Below, piece by piece: positions 58,897-64,000 of a DNA stretch of 64,000 nt. A program made the position numbers and the translations under genes. The first letter of the stretch is position 1. The number at the start of each line of letters is the position of its first letter. The notes beneath the pieces are model-generated. The model saw only the letters and a list, made by a program, of their open reading frames with translations. It made no database searches and was not told the DNA's origin. The stretch comes from Bostrychus sinensis (Eukaryota > Chordata > Actinopteri > Gobiiformes > Eleotridae): assembly GCA_020698575.1 (NCBI GenBank), contig CM036256.1:4209408-4273407 (forward strand). The letters are read 5' to 3'.

Positions 58897-59285
58897 ATCA
58901 GGCTTAACATTATGACCACTGACAGGTGACGTGAATAACACAGATTATCTCTCCACCATGGCTCCTGTTAGTGGGTGGGAAATATCAGGCAGCAAGTGAA
59001 CATTTTGTCCTCAAAGTTAAAAGTGACGGCTGCAGACGACTGAGTCAGAGCGTCTCCAGAACTGCAGCTCCTGTGGGGTGTTCCTGGTCTGCAGTGGTCA
59101 GGATCTGTCAGAAATGGTCCAAGGAAGGAACAGAGGTGAAGCGGAGACAGGTGATGCAGGTGGGGAGTGAAGGCTGAGGCTGTGTGGTCCCATCCCACAG
59201 ACGAGTTACTGCAGCTCAGGCTGATGGAGTTATCGCTGGTTCTGAGAGAAGGTTTGCTGTGTATGACTCAGGTGGTCATGAATGC
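58897..59285 (+). mobile_element. Tc1/mariner transposon relic
   Basis: Contains ATCAGGCTTAACATTATGAC, GTTAGTGGGTGGGAAATATC, CTGCAGCTCCTGTGGGGTGT and GGTCCAAGGAAGGAACAG, sequence I recognise from Tc1/mariner elements common in fish. The middle is deleted and the right end missing. No intact transposase frame remains. Confidence 0.7.
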
Positions 59286-59623
59286 ACCGTAAGCTCTGGG
59301 GAGGCAGTGGTTTGGTTCTCTTGTGTGTAAACTCTAAATGTAATCATCAAATTAGTTTTTACCTTTCTTTTTTAACATGGTTTTGTTGACATTAGGAGGG
59401 CCCTAGGTTCCTCTTGTTCTGTCATAAACATCAGGCCACACATTTATCATTAAAACTGTTTAAAGGTCCCCTATGCTGATTTTAACCATATAATTAGAGG
59501 TTGAGGGACAATTTTTGCATTTTTTAGTCAGTCGGACAGAGTTTTGGTCAGGCTCATGTCTAAGCTCCATGTGACTGAAGGACCCCAGCTTCCCCAGTCA
59601 TCTTGTTTCAGTTTGGGCTCTTA

Positions 59624-60650
59624 AGGCTGGGACACACCAGGGCGATTATCAGCTGTTGGGCGTGGTCAGATGGCTTGATGCGGTCGGTGACGTGGGTCTG
59701 TTTGATGAGTTCCGCACCATCGGACGTAGTGGGACACAGTTGGACATAGTTCAGTCTGATTGAACTGTGGAATCAGCGTCAGGCGTCGGCTTCAACCGAG
59801 CCCTGATTGGCTGTGTCCCATTCACAACATTTGTCAAACAGCTCACGTTTAACATTAAAATATAAGGAACCTTCTGTTCTACAACTACTTCTTTGTGTTT
59901 CCCACATCAGTGACGCTAATGTGCTGCAGTTAGCTTACCTTAGCTTTAGCCTTGTGCTAATGTGCTGCAGTTAGCTTACCTTAGCTTTAGCCTTGTGCTA
60001 ATGTGCTGCAGTTTGCTTACCTTAGCTTTAGCCTTGTGCTAATGTGTTGCAGTTAGCTTACCTTAGCTTTAGCCTTGTGCTAATGTGCTGCAGTTTGCTT
60101 ACCTTAGCTTTAGCCCTGTGCTAGTGTGCTGCAGTTAGCTTACCTTAGCTTTAGCCCTGTGCTAGTGTGCTGCAGTTAGCTTACCTTAGCTTTAGCCTTG
60201 TGCTAATGTGCTGCAGTTAGCTTACCTTAGCTTTAGCCTTGTGCTAATGTGCTGCAGTTAGCTTACCTTAGCATTAGCCTTGTGCTAACTAAAATATAAT
60301 CCTCCTCTGAGGCAAACAGCTGCAATAATCCATTGCCTTTTATTCATTACTGTGATCAGACCATTTTAGTTTAGTGACTATGATTATTATTCACTGTTAA
60401 ATACTTGAATTAAACACGTGTGTGGTACAGAGTTTTGTTTACCAGAGTGTTAAATAACTGCGGAGTTTAGTCACTAGCGCCACCTGCTGTTGTAAATAGT
60501 TATTATGTTTTACACATGCGCACTGCTCGGTTGTGGGTCTGAGTCGCTCCGGTGTCTGCAGCGACTTTCAGTGGCGACAGAGGAGACGTGAGGAGACAGC
60601 AGTCGCCCTGACTCTGCTGACAGTGGTCGGGCGTTGGTGTGTCCCAGGCT
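59624..60650. mobile_element. TTA/GTA-flanked element (Harbinger-like)
   Basis: The ends AGGCTGGGACACACCA and TGGTGTGTCCCAGGCT are nearly perfect inverted repeats, flanked by TTA (59621-59623) and GTA (60651-60653). The empty site in family B reads GGGCTCTTACTCTGCAG (37751-37767). Contains the 41-bp tandem array. Confidence 0.8.
59914..60288 (+). repeat. 41-bp minisatellite inside the Harbinger-like element
   Basis: About nine copies of a 41-bp unit containing CTAATGTGCTGCAGTTAGCT and TACCTTAGCTTTAGCCTTGT. The related relic at 36072-36112 has a single unit, so the array grew after transposition or in a sub-lineage. Confidence 0.93.
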
Positions 60651-61395
60651 GTACTCTGCAGTTCATAGGAAACATACAAAATCGCTTTATCTCAGCCTGA
60701 AAAGCTCAAAACGGCAATAAACAGATTTTGCTTTTCTCTGGAACAGAACCTCATAAAACGAAAAATCCAAACACATTTTGTAGCTCTCCCTGAGCTCTAC
60801 CTGCACAGAGTCTGACTGAGATGGACTTATTGGTTTCTGTCACATTCTGACACATTTGTTTCTGTTTTAATAAGCATTACTAAAACAAATGGCTATATTT
60901 TATTAATTTTGTTCTTAAAATAAAAAAAATCATCCCTAAATATCGGTGCAAAAAATAAAATTGGCAGTGTTTATCGGGTATCGACTGCTCTGAATTTAAA
61001 AAATTGGCATCGGCTTCGGCCACAAAAACCCATATTGACCTCTAATTATATTGTTGTAGACCTGGAGTAGTATTTTGTTTCATTCACACGTTTGAGTAAT
61101 CCTGTATGCTGCGTGTTTCTAAAGCCCATACACCGTCACCGGACTCGTTCTGATCATTTCAGCCTTATACCTCCATCACTACGAAGCAGTCAGCTCATTT
61201 ATCTATCCGTTAGCCTCATGTCGCTAACAGCTGTGCTAAGTAGCCATTTTATGCTCTGTCCATTCTGTCACAGTAACAGATCCCGAAAGAAGGTTTTAGA
61301 TATATTATTTTAAGTTATAAAACCTGAAATACTAATGCAAAGGAGTCCAATACTTTTTCAGAAACCCTGAAATGAGCAGAATATGGGACTTTTGA

Positions 61396-62014
61396 ACTAA
61401 CAACCCCAGCGACTTTGTGCCTGAGGTGGGGTACACCCTGGACATCCCCTGGACGTCACTCTCACATTCTTCCACTGTGGGACATCTGAGACGTGCTCCC
61501 TGACCTTCCTGCGGTGATTCAGCGGCTCTTATTTGACATTAGGGACTGGAAAATTCGATTATGTCCGACCTCCACCAGCATTAACCAGCATTAGTCACTA
61601 TCAGGCCCATTAACGCGCATCCTTTTCTATATTTATCCCACTAATTTATTCGGGTACAAGGAAAAGCGGCGTGACTTGACACAAACACATTATTGTGCGT
61701 GAGTCATTTCCTTTCACCCTTCGCTAAATACAATGCTTTGCTAATTTAGGATCTTCCCGACTATAATTATCCTCAGGAGACTCCCCCCTAACTCCCACCA
61801 GCGTTTAAACGGCCCACAGATGTAATCAACCATGAACGCAACACGAACGCTCTGTCTCTAATGAAAGGAGGCGACCAGAGTTACGCAAGTGTCCCGCTCT
61901 GCAAGAGAACAAGAACAAGTGTCTGTAACAGGGGTTCTCAGACTGTGGTACGGGTCCCACTGGTGGTACGCAGGCTTCTTCTGGTGGTTTTGCAGTTCAA
62001 GTCCTGATTTAATT
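61396..62014. other. no gene
   Basis: Unremarkable sequence with short repeat relics (GTGGTACGCAGGCTTCTTCT near 61970). Confidence 0.4.
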
Positions 62015-62765
62015 GGGGCTTGCCTTGGTTTAGACCTGGTTTAGTCCTGGATTTGGTCTTCATTAGACTTGGTTCAGCTGCAATTAAAACCTGGTGTAGT
62101 CCTGGTTCAGTCTTGGTTTAATCCCGTGTTAATCTTGGATTAGTCCAGGTTTGTACTGGTTTAGTCTTAACTTAGCCTTGGGTTACATCTGGTTTAGGTG
62201 TATCTTAGACTGAATTTAGACCTGGTTTAGTCTTGGTTTAATCTTGGTTTAGTCCTGGTTTTGTCCTATACTTTTCATGGTTTAGTCTTAGTTTTGTTCT
62301 GGCTTAAACCTGGTTAGTCCTGGTTTAGTCCGAGATTATTGCTGATATAGTTCTGGATTTTTCTGGTTTAGTCCTGTCTTTGTCCTGGTTTAGTTCTAGA
62401 TTTTTTCTGGTTTAGATTGGATTTGTCCTGGAGTTGTCCTGGATTAGACCTGGTTTAGGCTTAGGTTACTGCTCGTTTAATCCTAACTTTGTCTGGGTTT
62501 AGTCTTAGCTTAGTCCTGGTTTAGTCCTAGATTGTATTTGTCCTGATTTTGTCTTATTTTTGTCCTGGATATGTCCTTGATTAGACCTGGTTAGTTCTGG
62601 TTTAGCCCTAGATTATTCCTGGTTTAGTCCTAACTTTGTCCTGGTGTAGTCTTAGTTTAGTCATGCCCTGGATTAGACCTGGTTATGTCCTGGTTTAGTT
62701 TTAGCTTAGCCCTTGTTTAGTCCTGATTTATTCCCAGTTTACTCCTGGTTTAGTCCTGTGTTATC
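62015..62765 (+). repeat. degenerate GGTTTAGTCCT array
   Basis: Strongly mutated tandem copies of GGTTTAGTCCT / GGTTTAGACCT, in the same orientation as 32697-33597 and opposite to 56396-57540. Probably an old member of the 11-bp family. Confidence 0.85.
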
Positions 62766-64000
62766 AATGGTAAAATATGTAGCACCTAGACCTGGATTCA
62801 AACAACAGATTTTTTTTTTAGTTTCGGGGTAAATGCTCTATTCATTGAGCCTAAAAGTCTTAAGCTCTCACAAGAGAACACTCACATTTAGTTCTTTTAC
62901 ATCCCCCTTGTGGCTGGAGTTGGTATCTCTGTCTGGTTACATGGCATAATGTTAAAAACACATAAAACAACAACAACACCTTAATTAAACACTGCTATGG
63001 TGTTTTTTCAGTATTTTATTTGAAATATTCCTCTTTTTGTTGACGTGTGTGCCAATAAAGCCTATTTGAATTGTATTAGTCAGTAGAAAGCCATCTTATA
63101 CTCTCTGCCAGTGCTCGTCTTTATTCTGCCAGTGACATTTTCTTCCCACATATTTTTGTCGTTAGCTTCCTTAATGTTTAACATGAAGTCTTTACGAATT
63201 ACTCACTGCAGATTTCTCTAAAGGAGTTTAATGCAAGTGATTGTCTTCTTTGTCTTTTTACATTCAACACTTCTCGTCCGTCCATACTGCATTGTCTTCC
63301 TGTCTAAGTCTCGTACAAAGGACTATTAAATCGAGTTACACATTTCTTCAAAAACAGTTGTGTTGCCAGTGCAGAAATACTCTGAGCGTTGCCTTGTCAG
63401 TGCTGCCAAGTCTTGTAACTTTAATTATCAGTGTGTAGTGGTGGTGAATGATACAAAAACTGCAATTTGTTGCTCTTGCTGTCGTGGTGATGCATGCCAC
63501 TAAGCCCTATATTTTATAGAGTAATTTCACTTTATGGGGCTAGTATTCTACTGCTGCACCACACTACCCTCCACTAATACTAGCTGTACCCTTGATTTGG
63601 GGTTTGAGGCCGATCACAGAGAAGGCCTGGTCCCCGCTGGTTTTAAGTCTCACCTTAGGAACCATGAGCTGGAGCTGGCTCTCGGACCTCTGTAGGGATG
63701 TAACGATTCTTCGTAAAATGACTAAAAATCGATGCAAAAGAGAGAAATTTTAAATCGGTGGGGGTAAAAATGAATCGCGATGCCCCTTTAAAACAGCGTG
63801 CAGCCCACTGGTGTGTAATCTTGCTCACTTGTTTGGAGCTAGACATCATTTCACTTAAAAGAAACGTGCATTTATATCAAGTTTTAGTTTACAGAACTCG
63901 TAAAATCACTAGCCCGACATGCCGGGGACGTGAAAAGACTGTACTTCATTACTTGGAGCAACTCGGGAGTGCACTTTCTCTCTGCTGTACGTCCCACACA
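62766..64000. other. no gene; left half of a TIR element at the edge
   Basis: Ordinary sequence to about 63690, then AGGGATGTAACGATTCTTCG and ATCGGTGGGGGTAAAAATGA, the left part of a TGTAACGAT-type element (compare 5661-6080) that runs off the window. Confidence 0.45.

Larger units (their letters stand above)
59496..61043 (+). mobile_element. TIR element family B, copy 3, inserted in family A and itself interrupted
   Basis: The ends are AGAGGTTGAGGGAC and ATATTGACCTCT. The interior matches 16391-16870 and 37621-38850. AT-rich palindromic flanks make the target duplication ambiguous. Broken by the 59624-60650 element. Confidence 0.7.
59461..61395 (+). mobile_element. family A element, outer shell of a multiply nested stack
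   Basis: Starts AAAGGTCCCCTATGCTGATT and resumes after the inserted block with GACCTGGAGTAGTATTTTG, TTTGAGTAATCCTGTATGCT and CACCGGACTCGTTCTGATCA, ending AGCAGAATATGGGACTTTTG. The uninterrupted counterpart is at 6413-6765. Confidence 0.7.

Noticed and set aside
58968..59198. Frames on both strands near 59 kb
   Set aside because: They are fragments of a Tc1/mariner relic with deletions, not an intact transposase.

Overview
This is nuclear DNA of a ray-finned fish, most likely a spiny-rayed teleost. The evidence is GT-AG introns in vertebrate housekeeping and germ-line genes, tRNA-derived SINEs with fish-type tails, many small inverted-repeat transposons (MITEs), and microsatellites and minisatellites throughout. 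Coding DNA is only a few percent of the 64 kb. The species cannot be named from what is visible.

Layout. On the minus strand near the left edge is the first coding exon of exoc3 (62-205), with a likely noncoding exon and promoter up to about 800. Also on the minus strand, 2216-7814 holds a complete five-exon bucky ball family gene (germ-plasm organiser, BUVE motif at the N terminus, RG-containing C terminus). Its large exon 2 reads in three successive frames because of two single-base shifts. On the minus strand, 12709-23171 holds a complete seven-exon alpha carbonic anhydrase of the fish CA2/cahz type, predicted at 261 aa with zinc ligands intact. The 3' splice site of its last intron has been amplified into a 1.4-kb minisatellite of about 28 copies. 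A CpG-rich block at 31.9-32.4 kb with a good plus-strand donor, and an acceptor-to-donor exon at 48415-48656 that opens with a Kozak-like ATG, look like the 5' end of a plus-strand gene I cannot identify. No further coding exon was recognised from 49 to 64 kb.

The rest is repeats. Two kinds dominate. (1) Minisatellites built on variants of CCAGGACTAAA / CCAGGTCTAAA (11-bp core, with 13-, 17- and 33-bp derivatives) occur as at least eight arrays in both orientations, at 11.6, 23.7-26.2, 32.7-33.6, 33.7-35.1, 39.5, 40.0-41.0, 56.4-57.5 and 62.0-62.8 kb, about 8 kb in all. (2) Inverted-repeat elements are inserted into one another. Several can be proved from intact target-site duplications and from undisturbed copies elsewhere in the same window: 22.0-22.9, 28.2-29.5, 37.6-38.9, 44.1-45.5, 47.1-48.0 and 59.5-61.4 kb.

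The three recognised genes have unrelated jobs (exocyst tethering, oocyte Balbiani body and germ plasm assembly, CO2 hydration), so nothing suggests a joint pathway. I see no bacterial operon, CRISPR or defence system. The most unusual structure is the carbonic anhydrase splice-acceptor minisatellite, followed by the frame-disrupted bucky ball gene.
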